From Euglena gracilis (taxonomy: Eukaryota; Euglenida; Euglenophyceae; Euglenales), in assembly GCA_039621445.1 (NCBI GenBank), contig CP154956.1, forward strand, positions 90,588,482 to 90,652,481: a stretch of DNA of 64,000 bases. Direction: 5' to 3'. Below are positions 10,798 through 22,526 of this stretch, one piece after another. How positions within the stretch are numbered: the first letter of the stretch is position 1; the number at the start of each line of letters is the position of its first letter. Position numbers and translations under genes: made by a program. Under the pieces are notes generated by a model. The model saw nothing but the letters and a program-made list of their open reading frames with translations. It was not told the DNA's origin and ran no database searches.

Positions 10798-11649
10798 CCG
10801 GCTTGCGGTGCAGTGCCTACGGCGCGTCGCTCCGGCTGCTGCCCGGGGGGCCTCGTGGCCAACCGCCGCGCAGCCCCCCGTCCGGGTTGAGACAAAACCC
10901 CTGTCACTGCACTGTGTGTAAATGCCTTATAAAGTCAATTATTCGATGTATTTATTAACCCTTCCATGTTTGCGGGTCGCATCCAGGCTTTCAGTGTGGG
11001 TGTGGACCAGGGTATTCAGTGAGCGGTGGTTTTGCGGGGGGGGGGGGTCGGTCAGACCCCCCCGCTCAGACCAGGAGAGGGGGTCTGGGAACCCCCCCCC
11101 ACCCCGGGAGCCCAAAAACAGTTTCCTGCGCTTCGCGCCGGAAAACATGAATGTTTTGGTGTGTTTTGACCGACTTTCCAAAATAGAAGTGGGTAAAAAA
11201 ACGCGATTTTTGGGCCTTTTTCAAGGCTCAGGAAACGTTTCCGGTGCAAAGCGCCAGAAACCTTTTGCACAGGGGGTCAGGCCCTCCCCCGGGTGGGGTC
11301 CAGACCCCCCCCTCCCCGCTCACTTGATACTCTGTCGTTCTTCCAAGAAAGTACGGGTTGTAATTCCACAGAACATAAGGGTTGGGAATACACGCCCCCC
11401 TCCCACGTAAATTTGTCTCCCCCCGGGTTGGTCGAAATGTGCCACCCCCAAATGTCCCAACCCAAAATCCTCCCCTGGAATTGTTCACAATCTGGCCCCC
11501 CAGGAGAGGTCAGGGTGACTGGGTTGTAGAGGTCTTTTTTTTGGTGCAAAGTGTGGTCCCCCCAAATGTGGGTCCCCCTGAACCCCGCCCATAGAAGGCA
11601 CCCAGATCCTAAAGAAAAAACCTCTGTTGGGAGGTGTGTGGGAAGGCTG

Positions 11650-11951
11650 TGGTGAACAAACAGACAGGCGGCACAAAAATCTGGTGTACTGTCATTACCC
11701 CAGGAGCAGTGAGGGTGAAGCTCCCCATCACTGGCCGACTTGTCAACACGACCGTTTTGCGGGGGGGGGGGTGGAGTGCATTTCCTTGCCACTGTTCGAC
11801 GCCTCAAGAAAGGACACACATTGTCCTGACTGCCTTTGCCGAAAGCCTGCGTCCATTTCTCAGGGCTGGCTCTGTACCTCCTGTGAAAAATCCCCCAGGC
11901 CTGATCCTGGTGATGCCATTTCAAAGAGTGGCCTCATCACCTCGCGGATGA
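11650..11951 (+). CDS. Exon candidate, about 100 codons
   Basis: One frame is open from about 11650 to TGA 11949-11951 and reads TKIWCTVITPGAVRVKLPIT, then TPQERTHIVLTAFAESLRPF. It crosses a G run (11760-11772) that could hide a frame change. In the adjacent frame the 3' half reads CPDCLCRK...WLCTSC (CxxC pairs), so the correct frame after the G run is not certain. Confidence 0.4.
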
Positions 11952-12477
11952 GCAAGTCTCTAACGTATCTCCATTAGCATCATGGGCCTGCCCTGTTTTT
12001 TTTTCCCCCAATCGATCTGCCTTTTCAACACATTGCAGACACACTCAAAACACAGACACATATGCGTGCGCTCACGCATGCACGCACGCACGCACAAATG
12101 CGCGCGCACACAACACACACACACACACACACACTCACAAGACACACACATGCATAAGCACACACGCACACATGTCCATATATACAAACCACTGTGTGCC
12201 TGTGTTTATGTAACATGATTAAGTTTGGCTGGGCATAAATTCCCTGCCACACAAGAAAATGATATCATCGTGTGTGTGGTTTGTTGAAGCTGATTTCAAC
12301 AAGCTTAAAAAAGGTCACCAGTAAACTAAAACGACCTCTGAGTGTTTTCGGCAGCATTTAACTGCTGGGCTCCCAGGGGGGGTGGACGTGTGGTTAAATG
12401 AGGGGAGTTGTTGGACCCCCCAGCATTTAAGAAGTGGAGTATGGAATGCCTACTCTTGGTACAGGAACAGGGTTTGG

Positions 12478-12650
12478 GTTAATTGTTAGGAATAGGGTTA
12501 GGGTTTTGGGCTGGAAATCGGGCTTTCGACGTTAGTCCTGAATTTTGACCAAATAGGCCCAAATTCAGACTGAATGTTGGCCGAACCTCCTAACTTCGGC
12601 TGACCCTAACCTTCATCCCCTTTGGAATGACAGTTGGAACCCTAACCCTT
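12478..12650. repeat. TTAGGG-like inverted segment
   Basis: GTTAGGAATAGGGTTAGGG on the left and GGAACCCTAACCC on the right form a loose inverted pair around non-repetitive sequence. It resembles the cores of the foldback elements at 28313 and 28971 but lacks their GC-rich ends. It is not a telomere: arrays are only one to three units. Confidence 0.5.
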
Positions 12651-13435
12651 CTCCTCAAAATGCGGGAATAAAACCAAAAAAAATGCTGCCAAAACCCCCA
12701 TCAGCTTGCGTTTAAGAAAGTGAACCCCTGCCCCTGTCTGGGCCCTCCCCTGGGGGCAGGTAGTAGTTAGACACTGCCATATTTTCTTCTCAAACACTGC
12801 ATGTGCGTGCATATGCATGTGAGTGGGTGAGTGAGAGAAAGATTGAGTAAGTGAAGAAGGAATAAGAGGGAGAAAGTTGCTCTGCAGGTTTTTTCTGAAG
12901 TCGGAGGGAACCATAGCCCCCCTGGGGGAGTCCGGCCAGAACCTTTTTTTTTTCACCCACCTCCCAACCATCCAGGCTGCCGAACTCCCCCCTTGCTGAA
13001 TAAAGTTGGCCAGCTCGGCCTGTTGGGTTGGGGCGCAAAGCACCCACCATTTTTTTTTATTTTAAAAAAGGTGGTCAACGAGAGATGTATTAAGGGTGAC
13101 CCAGTGATTCTTTTTTTATATGTTTTTATGGGGGGTTGGGCTGAGTGGGTACCCCGCCAGAGGCGTTGCTCTATTTTCGGCGCAAAGTGCCGAAATTTTT
13201 GTTGGGACCCCAAAATTCACACCCAAAAGTGGCCCCCGGAATGCCCCCCCCCCCCAGGGCCCCCTGGGTGGTCAAGAACCCCCTCCCTCCTCTGCTGTGA
13301 CCTCATTATTTGGATGAGATATCCCAACAAGGCTGGATTTGGGCGTTTTTTTCTCGGTTTTGGGTGTCAGCTGGGTCTAACCCAGCAGCCAGTTGGACCC
13401 CCCCCCTCAGACCCCAGCTGTCCAGCTCGTTTTCC

Positions 13436-13800
13436 ACCGGCACCTTTTTCCACGTGTGGAAAGTGGACGAGACATCGAAACAGCCGAGGAAGATATAATC
13501 ACATTACGTGAACTGACTTCCCAAACACAACGACAAGCGGACACAGATATAATTGCATTATTTGAAATCACTGCCCGAAGACAACGAGAAGCCCGATATG
13601 GCCGTTCTGCGGACCCGAACGACTTCATATTTATACCACCTGAAGTCGGATGTGCCGCAGAACGCGTCCTGGGAAGCGTCCGAAGTGGCGTAGCCTTGAT
13701 GGTCGCAGTGGTGAGATCGAGGTCTTCCTCTTCAACGCGAAGTGCCCGTGACACGGGACTGGGTGAACAACCCACACAAGAAGCTCCGGCTTCGACTTAG
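13436..13800 (+). CDS. Hypothetical ORF 1 with internal repeat
   Basis: An open frame without homopolymers includes two tandem, similar blocks: DIITLRELTSQTQRQA and DIIALFEITARRQREA. It then reads DPNDFIFIPPEVGCAAERVL and a Ser/Arg-rich part, ending at TAG 13798. Preserved similarity between the amino-acid blocks supports coding. It overlaps the next frame from 13752, so ORF 1 and ORF 2 look like one gene split by a -1 shift, or a two-frame gene. Confidence 0.5.
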
Positions 13801-14684
13801 AACTGGCAGATGACGCAGCCAGCTCTACTCCTGTTGTACAACCCACTGTGCAAACACCCGAAGTGGTGACAACATCCCAATCGACCACGGTCGAAACAAC
13901 CCCACCACATGATACAACGCCTGTAGTGGTGCACACACCTGAACAGGTGGTACCAACGGCTTCTGAGGTACCATCTACCACTACACATACAGCCAAACCT
14001 GCTCCAAAGACTTCGGCAAAACGCCCCCTTCCGCCACAGCAGAAAGAAAAGGGCAGTAAGCCTAAGGCTAAACCACAGCCTGCAGAACCATGCAAACCTG
14101 CTGAACGACATAACGAGCCAAAACCACCTCCACCTGGGAGTGGTAGCAAGTCAGGAAAGCGGACGAAGCCCCCATCTGCTGCCACACCAGCGCCAACCTA
14201 CACTGAAGTGACCGGGAAAAGCCGGGTCACCACCACCCTCCGTGGTAGGTCACGACAAGACACAACTTCTCAGACCTCGCAAGAGAATAAAATGCCGGTT
14301 GACGAGGATGCCCCCTTGTGGAAGGAGGACATCATCAGCAACCTGCCGAGCGTCGAAGAACGCATTGCCATGATACAATCAGCCCGCGAACGCGGAATCT
14401 TGTTGAACAAGTGGATCGAGTCACTGTTCTTCAACGACCAGAAATGGAACTATTATGTTCGCCATATCTGGCGGTTCCACAATGCCAAGTCACCAAGGGT
14501 GTTTGCCCAATTTCTTGGGGAAACATTCCTTTCCGACAATAGGCCGAATGGCCAAACAACCTGGCTCTGCACTGTTTGCCACAACATCCGTAACAGCATG
14601 CCCGCTGTGCATGTCTGTTACGCCGACAACAAACGAAAAACATTTCATCACAATGCAGCATGTCCTCAGGGAGGTGATAACTGA
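13752..14684 (+). CDS. Hypothetical ORF 2: Pro/Thr-rich linker plus Cys/His C-terminus
   Basis: This is the longest convincing coding stretch in the window, about 310 codons to TGA 14682-14684. Residues 1-150 are Thr/Pro/Lys/Ser-rich and probably disordered. A helical part follows (PLWKEDIISNLPSVEERIAM, WIESLFFNDQKWNYYVRHIW). It ends with WLCTVCHNI, then HVCYADNKRKTFHHNAAC, a CxxC...C...HH...C arrangement suggestive of a zinc-binding module. Codons are less G/C-ending than in neighbouring exons, suggesting different origin or a transposon gene (gag-like is one option). No catalytic motif seen. Confidence 0.65.
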
Positions 14685-14689
14685 TAACT

Positions 14690-15350
14690 GCGATTTTCCT
14701 TCGATTTTCCGCAGTTTTACGCAATTTTTTCCTTTTCTGAAATTTTCCCGATGAATGTGAAATGGAAGAAACGAGTTCTGGTCAGTCCCTGAACATTTCA
14801 CGAGGGAACCCAGGTCCTGTTTTTTTTTTGCTATTTTGTTGCATACTTGTCAAAATGTCCCAAATTTTATAAAATTTGGCAAAATTTGGCAATTTTCTGG
14901 CCTTTTTAGGGTTTTCTGTGATTTATGTTGGGAAATAATTTCGACTTACAAAAATTTTTCATCTGGACCAGAGTTTTTCCTGAGACCACAGTCAATTTTT
15001 TGTCATTGTTGGATTTTTCTGCCAATAAATTTGATGTTTCAAAAGTCAATTTGTTCCCAAAACTACAATGGACTAATTTATTGAAAAAGTGTGAGTAACA
15101 GCTCAAATTGTGCACCAACGTTGTCTGATGACAGAAATTGTGAAGTTGTTTAAGTCTTCTCCAGCAGAAGAGCTCAGGTTCCCAAAACCGCAATTTCTTC
15201 ATTTTTTCGCAATTTTTCTGCAATTTCCGCAATTCTTCCACAATTTTCCCGCAATTTTTTTTACAGTTTTTACAGTTTTTACGAAGGCTTCCAAACATCG
15301 ATTCCCCCCCTGGGGGTCCTCAAGAAATCCCTTGCACTCTGTTGCTGCTT
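14690..15350. other. AT-rich non-coding DNA
   Basis: T-rich sequence with GCAATTTTTC-like repeats and no supported gene. It may hold the 3' flank of ORF 2. From 15350 to 15520 both strands are open (plus: QISMGFERGLHLQLHVMAEY; minus: a 60-codon frame), so coding is possible but the strand is undecided. Confidence 0.5.
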
Positions 15351-15790
15351 CCTGAGTGGTCAAAGCAGATTTCGATGGGTTTTGAAAGGGGGCTCCATCT
15401 CCAGCTGCACGTAATGGCTGAGTACTGGGCGGTGCTGCTTCCCTGAAATACCAACTTCTCTGCGCTGTTGAGTTGATCCATGCTGAGTGTGGAGCACACC
15501 AGAGTTCTCCGGAAAAAATGCATCAATCTAACACATGGGGTGTATCTGCGTCATATTTAGTGCCACCAGTTTTGGGGCATTGCCAAAAATGACCAACAAA
15601 CAGCCCAATATGGCCGACACCCCAATGTGTGGCCAATTTTTTGCTGACCTGGGGTCCACCCCCCTTGTCTAATGACCAACCCCATTCGGCAGAAATAAAC
15701 ATTGGCTGATTTAGCGACCTCCCCCCCCCCTGGTGGGAGACAAACATTAGTGGTTTTTGGACAAGGGGAGGGAGGTATCCGCCGCTTTTC

Positions 15791-16180
15791 TTGTGCGGCA
15801 ACTGCCAGTGCCAGGTGGTGCTCTGGAGGGTGGGTGGCAGGTTCACCCCTTTGTGCTTTTTGCAGCCCTGCAGCACCGTGTCGAGGTTTTTGAGGTTGGC
15901 TGCAAAAGTTGTGTGTTATCCAGGTAGAGAATTCCGCTATTTCGCAAGTGGTCTTTACGCAATTGCGCAAGTTGTGCTTTTGCACAATTGCGCAAAGAAC
16001 CAACAATTTTTTTCTGAAGTCAAAGTGTATGGTATCGTGTGGGGCTGGTCTCACATATGCACCCTAACGGTCAAGGTCCTTCCCTGCAATCCCAGGACAC
16101 CTGACCACATGCCGAACACATTATATGGGACTGGATGCCATTTATTAGGATCATCTAAAAAAAATGCATCTTTTGCGTAA
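15791..16180 (+). CDS. Possible exon, 129-codon frame
   Basis: An uninterrupted frame includes CGNCQCQVVLWRV and VVCYPGREFRYFASGLYA. A competing minus frame is similar in length. At 15957-16000 it contains a near-perfect inverted pair (TTGCGCAAGTTGTGC / GCACAATTGCGCAA), so part may be a small palindromic repeat rather than coding sequence. Confidence 0.25.
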   Translation: MCGNCQCQVVLWRVGGRFTPLCFLQPCSTVSRFLRLAAKVVCYPGREFRYFASGLYAIAQVVLLHNCAKNQQFFSEVKVYGIVWGWSHICTLTVKVLPCNPRTPDHMPNTLYGTGCHLLGSSKKNASFA

Positions 16181-16202
16181 TTGTGCAAAGGAGCAAGCCA
16201 AT

Positions 16203-16616
16203 TACCCCCCCCCCCCTATGTCCAACGACCCCCCTATGTCCAATGACCACCCCCCTGCTCAGAGGACATCTTTTCGGAGGCTTGACCAAATTTTTGGTCC
16301 CGGCGCAAAGCGCCGGGACGAAAAATTTTCCCCAAAAATTGGTCAAAAATTTGCCATTTTTGACACTTTTTGGACAAAAATTTGTCAAAATTGCCCAAAA
16401 TTTTCGGTGCGAAGCGCCGGAAGGGAAAATTTGGGCATTTTTGGGTGGGTAGGGACCCGGCTACCCACCAACTTTCTTTTGACCCCATGTCCAACGACCA
16501 CCCCCCCCCCCGGTCAGAGGACAACTTTTTGGTCACTACCCTATGTGCAACGACCCCCCCCCCCCCCGGTCAGAGGACAGAGGTTACCGGTCATTGGACA
16601 TAGGGGGGGGGGGGTA
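16203..16616. mobile_element. Palindromic TACCCC...GGGGTA element
   Basis: The left end TACCCCC...TATGTCCAACGAC and right end GTCATTGGACATAGGGGG...TA are inverted repeats. The interior has further inverted GTCCAA blocks and two GGCGCAAAGCGCC-type mini-hairpins. This is the clearest member of the family also at 4535, 18999 and 41276. Confidence 0.7.
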
Positions 16617-17139
16617 TGTGTTGAGTGTGAAATCGGCCGCCTACGGGTGAATTTTTGTAATCTGAACAGTGTCGAAAAATTGTTTGTGCACAACTGAATT
16701 GAACATCAGCGCTAGACGTAGGAAACAGTAATTGTTCAATTCGTTATTATTCTCACCAAAATATTTGGAAGTTTAATGATTCAAAAATATTTCCTGAAAA
16801 ACTCTTCACGTGTTTGCGCTTCCAGAAGGTGATTGAAAAGCCTCTGTAGGCCGTTGGGTGAATTCGATTTTGTGGTTGAATTTTTCCAAGTCCTTTTCTG
16901 GACCATTTTTGATATTTTTCCCAGAGGTGTTGATTATGGGTGATTTCGTGGCAATTTCAGGAGGGGAAGTACTGATTTACTCGGTGCCGGTACCGGAAAA
17001 TTTTGAAAGTTTGACCAAAATCCATTGGTTGGTCAAATTAAATTAAATTAAATTAAATTAAATTAACTGAATTAAATTTTAAAGTATTTTGGGTAAGTAA
17101 TGGTGCTACTTCGAAAAAGCGCACACTCCGCTGCACACT

Positions 17140-17305
17140 GTGCCAGCCTCGTCGCCATTGTGTGCTGCTGGTCCTCCCTGCCATTTATGTATCGCCAACG
17201 TTGGGGTTTCTGCTGCCCTGTACATCAGCCAACTCAAACAGGGGCCTCCCTGCCTCCTCCCCAAGCGAGCAGCAGTGTCAGGGTTCGAGATGAGGAGGGT
17301 GTCCA
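17140..17305 (+). CDS. Exon candidate
   Basis: The frame with most G/C-ending codons reads CHLCIANVGVSAALYISQLK, then KRAAVSGFEMRRVS. Two other plus frames are open, and no splice site is decisive. Confidence 0.3.
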
Positions 17306-18418
17306 GTGGGGAGGGACCTGGGACTCCACCAAAAGGTCAAATGTTTCCTTCCGGCGCTTTGTTGGAAACTTTTTGGCATTTTGGCAATGTTTGCCAAAGT
17401 GCCCAAAATGGAATTTTTGGCCGATTTTGGGCAATTTTTTTGGCCCAGCGTTTTGCGCTGGTTGGCCACAGAGAACAACGCCACAACAAACCCAGCGGTG
17501 TGTTCTCAATTTTTTTTTGGAAAAAAAACAGGCGACTCGTCCCCCTGTCCAAAACATGGCACACCTTCCACGAATGTGTTGTTGACACAGGGGTGTATGT
17601 CAACAACAGGCTGTGTCGGCCTAAAATTACCGGAACCACGTCACTGTAGGAGGGGGGTGTCCCCCGCCTAGCCCCCGGGCCCTGCCCTCATATGGACCCT
17701 GGCCAGTTCTCATGCAACGCCCAGAACAGTTACCAGTACCCAGCGTGCCCCCATCACTGTGTTAACTCTCTATTTCCACTTGTGATCAGCTCTTGATAAG
17801 TGGACGTTTTGTCTGGAGGTTTCTTTCAAAGAGGGTTGAAAAATGTTGCAATTTGAAGTAAAGCTTTCCCAGTGTCAAATTGATTTCTTCGTCATTCATT
17901 TCTTTTTTTTGCCTATTAGTTTTTAATTTGGAATCATGTGTTCCAAGTCCAGAAAAGAAGTTCAGAAAATATTTTTTGATATTTTCGAAAGAAAATTCTC
18001 ATAACCCCCCAAAATGGCGTTATGGGGGATATTTTCCCACGGGGGAGGGGTTAACTATGACGACTTGCATTGCATCGTTATCAATCCTCCTCCTCCTGCC
18101 CTTTGAAAGTTGTCACTGGGCACCACCTCATCCGCTATTTGTCCCTTGTTCATCCTACTGGGCAGCTTTTAATTGCGAATATTTTTTTTGTGAAAATTGC
18201 TTGACCGCACACATATCCTCGATACAACAATTGAATGCATCTACGATCCCCAAAACGCAAAATAAAAAGCTCCGGGAATTAAACACAAAATTGAATTAAA
18301 ATTAAAAATTAAAATAAATAAAATTAAAAATTAAAATAAATAAAAATTAAAAAAAAACTCATTTCCCGGAGCGACCTCACAAACCCCGAAGTGGTCCCCT
18401 GTGACCTGCTGGCTTGAG

Positions 18419-18541
18419 GGCACTGGGACCCCCTGAGGCTGCGCCCTTCGACCTTGTACACTACGAACTGCACCGATGGCCCAACCCATGGCCCACCGGC
18501 CCACAAGGTGTTGCGGCAAACAGAAGCGTATTTCGCCAGGG
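18419..18541 (+). CDS. Exon, unknown
   Basis: It is bounded by ctggcttgag| and the strong donor |GTGAGG. The frame reads APFDLVHYELHRWPNPWPTG, then VAANRSVFRQG. One base of a split codon leads and two trail. A second frame is open but has a weaker codon pattern. Confidence 0.5.
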
Positions 18542-18751
18542 GTGAGGGAACGTCGGGGTGGACCCCGTGGACGGTACCTGCCCCCCCCCCCCCGTCTGAA
18601 CCTCCTTGCCCAATGAACAGGGGGTGTCTGGACCGTCTAGTTTGTCACGTTCTACAGCAACGCCAATGCCCATACTACTCATGCCCAATGAATTTTGCTG
18701 TTCATTGGGATTCGGGGAGGTAACTGCGTTCTCTGGAGTTTCCTGTTGCAG

Positions 18752-18828
18752 AAATGCTGCGGAAATTCTCACTGACTGTTGCAAGTACCTCAGGAAAATT
18801 AATGTCCAGATATTGATCCCCCCAAAAG
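18752..18828 (+). CDS. Short exon with strong splice sites
   Basis: The acceptor tttcctgttgcag| and donor AAAG|GTAATT flank a frame reading NAAEILTDCCKYLRKINVQI, then LIPPK. Both borders are near consensus. Confidence 0.5.
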
Positions 18829-18998
18829 GTAATTGGATGTTTGAGATGTCAGCTTTCTCCGGCAATGCATAAAAAAAAACGACATTTTTTTGCATCCGTG
18901 GAGTTTCCCAAGGTCTTCCAAGCACATTTTCCACGTATTAATTCCGCCTTCGGTGGGAATTTTTGGGACCCAGAAAATGTGGAATCCTGACTTTTGGT

Positions 18999-19377
18999 TA
19001 TCCACCCTCCCCTATGTCCAACGGCACCCCTATGTCCAATGACCATCCCCCCGGTAGGAGGACACTTTCTTTCAGATTTCTGGCCATATTTTTGGTCCCG
19101 GCGCAAAGCGCCGGGCCAAAAACATTTCTTTCCACCCAAAGTTAGCCAAAATGCCACTTTTGGTACTTTTTGGGCAAAAATTTGTCAAAATTGCCCAAAG
19201 TTTTCGGCGGAAGGAAGAATTTGCCTTTTTAGGGGGTGGGGTCCTGGTACCCGACGACTTTTTTTTTTTAGACCCCTTGTCCAATGACCACCCCCTTTGG
19301 TTGCAACCCTATGTCCAACGACCACCTCCCTGGTCAGAGGACAGGGTCACCGGTCGTTGGACGTGGGAGGGGGGGTA
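18999..19377. mobile_element. Palindromic TAYCCMCC...GGGGTA element
   Basis: The left end carries CCTATGTCCAACGG and the right end CGTTGGACGTGGGAGGGG. The interior shares the dispersed GGCGCAAAGCGCC hairpin and the AAATTTGTCAAAATTGCCC block with the 16203 copy. Confidence 0.6.
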
Positions 19378-19596
19378 AGCCTCCGCGAAACCTGACCCTC
19401 TACGGAGCCTCCGCGGAGGCAACCAAAAAGGTGGAATTCCACTTGTGCGGTAGGCCCGGAATCTTCACTGAAATTTGAACTGGAGGCACCCACCCCCCTT
19501 TGAGGACCTCCAGGAACTTTTGAAAAAAGGATTTTGGAAGGTTTCCTCAACCATTTTTGTGACTTTCCTAAATTTTGAAATGCTGTTGTTGAGGGG

Positions 19597-19760
19597 GATC
19601 CATTCAGAGCGACCCCCAGCTTGGGTCTTGCTCTGCCTCACGGGGCGATTATTAAAGTCCTGCTGGTCTCCCTTGTGTCAGGCTGCATGCCAGAATTATT
19701 TCCCCGGGCCTCCGAACACCAGCACACGCGGAATGTCGGAGGACCATATCTCCATATCAC
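19597..19760 (+). CDS. Exon candidate
   Basis: The best frame reads SLGLALPHGAIIKVLLVSLV, then SGCMPELFPRASEHQHTRNV. A second plus frame is open for 128 codons over the same DNA, so the frame is uncertain. Confidence 0.3.
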
Positions 19761-20595
19761 GTCTTGAACCTTCTTCTTCCTCCCCGTGGATTGGCCCAGG
19801 CAGCGCAAGCATGCTTGTTAGATCCTCCCCCCCACCTCACCTCCACCAGGCTGTATTTTAGTCCGGTACCGACCCCACCCCGGGGGGGGGGGGGGTGCCT
19901 GCCTGGGCATTCCAAATCCGACCCCCCCGGGGGGGGCACACAGCCAAAAGTGCCCTAGCACAACCCCGGCGCCAAAGGCGCCGGGGAGCCAAAATGGCCT
20001 ATTTTCAAAGGAATGTGCCCAGGCACAAGCCGAAATCCGACCCCCCCCCGGGTGGGGGGGGTCGACCACCCCCCGCAGTGGGCTGTGGCTTTCCGCCCTA
20101 TGAAGTGGTTGGCCATTCCGCGTTCTCCCCGGCTGGTCAGCGTATGACTTCTTGGGAACGCAGGGTACACCCCTGAAAAGCATTGTTCATAGTGGACCAC
20201 ACGGAAACCCGTCATGCATGGATAGTTTTTGTTTTGATGATGCCAGTCAGGCAAATGATGTTTAGCCCCCAGGAAAGTACCTCCCCGGGAAACTGTCTCC
20301 GGGGCCCCGTACTCACTGACGTGCCCTCATTGGGTCGGTCGCTTACAACTGTACTCGCTAACCTGTCACCCCAACATTTTTTTCAGAAATTTTAGCGTTT
20401 TTCTCGAGGAAAACGTTTTTTTTTTGAAGCTGAAAAATTGAGTGGGCCTCATTTTTAGTATTTTGGCTTCAAAAAAATGTGAAAAAAACACATTTTAAAA
20501 AATTTCTGGGTCAGTGGGGGGGGTGGAAAGATTGTCCTTTTTCCTGCTGACCCGGACCCCCCAAATTGTCATCTACCTCCAGACTTGCTGATCTG

Positions 20596-20880
20596 TCACC
20601 ACAGGGACCTGTCGCCTACCTCTCTCGCAGACCTGACAGGTGACAGTTTCCCGGGGGCGGGCATGGTTATTGTCAGAAATTGTCGGAATTTCTGCATGAA
20701 AGTCAGGGGCGACAACGTGGCGGGGTCAGCTTGCAACAAAAAGGATTCAGCATGAAATAACAATTGAGGCTGCGCAGGAATTCTCAAGCAACCTTCTTGG
20801 ACACGTTTGCGGATGAGCTGTTCTTTCTTCCCCGCAGTAGGATTTGCGGTCTCCCTCACTTCTGCCAGAAGAAGTGCCAA
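20596..20880 (-). CDS. Possible minus-strand exon (strand ambiguous)
   Basis: The minus frame of 94 codons reads RKRVQEGCLRIPAQPQLLFH, then ADPATLSPLTFMQKFRQFLT, with plausible helices. On the plus strand, the acceptor ttctttcttccccgcag| (ending 20839) is followed by a frame GFAVSLTSARRSAKAVAQFL to a stop. Only one can be right; the plus alternative has the better splice site. Confidence 0.3.
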   Translation of the reverse strand: MALLLAEVRETANPTAGKKEQLIRKRVQEGCLRIPAQPQLLFHAESFLLQADPATLSPLTFMQKFRQFLTITMPAPGKLSPVRSAREVGDRSLW

Positions 20881-21993
20881 GGCCGTTGCCCAGTTCCTTT
20901 CATCCAGACTTTTTGTCTCTTCGCTCGCTTAAGCACTCCTCTCTGGCCCTCAGCAGTGAATTGCTCCAGTGACCGTGTGTCGCTGTCGAGACACACTTCG
21001 CTCTGAGCTGTGGGCTGACATGAGCTTTGCGCTTGGTTGGTTTCTCAGCAGAGGGAGGGGGCAACCGTTTTTTGCTCTTTGGCGTGTGGAGGCCAAGTCG
21101 AACCGTTACCTTTTCTACTTTTACTTTCACACACAAACGTTCGCGACCGCGGGCACCGAATTCATTACCTCACTCAAACACAACACCCACGTGGCCTCCA
21201 CTTTCACCTATGGTGTTGTTGCTTTTTTTTTTGGCCCACGACGTTGAGGCGTGGGTTTGTCAGGGAACAGAAACCCGGACTGGGGAAGGGGGATATGAGA
21301 ATTCATGAGAATTTCTGTGTTTGCGAAAATTTGTGAGAATTGAAGAAGAACAACTTTTGCAGTTTTTTTTTGTAGGGTTTTCTCTCCAGGTTTTCCCTTT
21401 TTTTGAGGTGCTTCGATTTTTTGAAGACTTTTTAAACTTTTTTTTGCAGATAATGGTGCTCGCAAACAGTTGCCTGTGTTTGCAGTTTTGTTTCTTTTGT
21501 TGTTGTTGTTGTTGTTTTTGTGCAAGAACAGGAGATTTTCTCAGTGCCCTACAACCCCAACTTGGGTTTTTTACCACTTAGACCACTTAGGACAGCAGGC
21601 CAGGGTTCGTCATCAGGAAGGAAGGGGGGTGCCACAACCATGGAACAACACCCTAACACCTGTGTGATCCCCCTGCAGAGGAGGGTTGGATTTTCGAGAA
21701 TGGGTGCGTAAGTTGGGGCCGGTAGACCCTCCCCGCAAGACCCAGAAAAAACTTTTTTCGAGGGTTTTTGGCTGATTTTGGGCAGTTTTTGGTGGCCCTG
21801 GAGGTCATGCATCGGTAATTTTTCCAAAAAAGTGGCTGTGTGGGTGGGTGGGTTTGGACCCGGGGAAAAGTCCCTCACAAGGTCCATTAAGCGACCATTA
21901 AGGGTGTCCCCCTTGATCGCGGGGGGTGGGGGGATATTCGGACCACTTGCACGAGTAGTGACTGCGCAGCCGGCGCCATCCCCCACTTCCAAG

Positions 21994-22125
21994 CTTGGGT
22001 CATGCCAGAGACCGGTCACGGGAAGGGCCGCCCGCGGGTGGCCGCCGCGTCCGTAATGGACGAGGGAATCGCTGGAGCATTCGCCCCGGTTGCCTGGGCC
22101 GGCGGGCCCCGAGAGCTGATGGGCC
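21994..22125 (+). CDS. Exon, possibly initial (ATG 22002)
   Basis: The frame is G/C-ending and reads RPRVAAASVMDEGIAGAFAP, then VAWAGGPRELMG, with a GTGCGA donor. Either an acceptor at 21993 or initiation at ATG 22002 is possible. Confidence 0.5.
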
Positions 22126-22386
22126 GTGCGACCTCTGCTTTGTTTTGCGTTTTCTCATCACCACCGGGAACTCTCCCAAACTAACACCAAATTTGTGGGC
22201 CAAACCCCAAGTTTTTACAGCAGATGTCTCCCCAAAACCTGTGACACATTTGGCAGCACCTGTTTTCACTCACCACCCCAGAACATTTTGTCAGTTTTGT
22301 TTGAACTCCTGGCTGTCTTTTCTCTTTTGGGCCACTCTCATACTTCCCAACCTCCCAATGAATTGTCAGCCCCCCCCCCCCGGCAG

Positions 22387-22526
22387 GATACTGGCAGAGT
22401 CCCTGGTGCCGGCTGCTGTGCCAGCTATGCCTTGCAAGGACCAGAGACCTTGGGAGTTTGTCAGCGTCCACAGTATCGGCCAACCCAAAGCTGTGCAAAT
22501 TGATGGAACTGTGAACAGGGCGTCGT
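22387..22526 (+). CDS. Exon, unknown
   Basis: The acceptor is a C-rich tract ending ggcag| and the donor |GTAAGC is strong. The frame reads KDQRPWEFVSVHSIGQPKAV, then QIDGTVNRASC. The phase does not match 22125 directly, so a further exon or another donor is implied. Confidence 0.5.
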
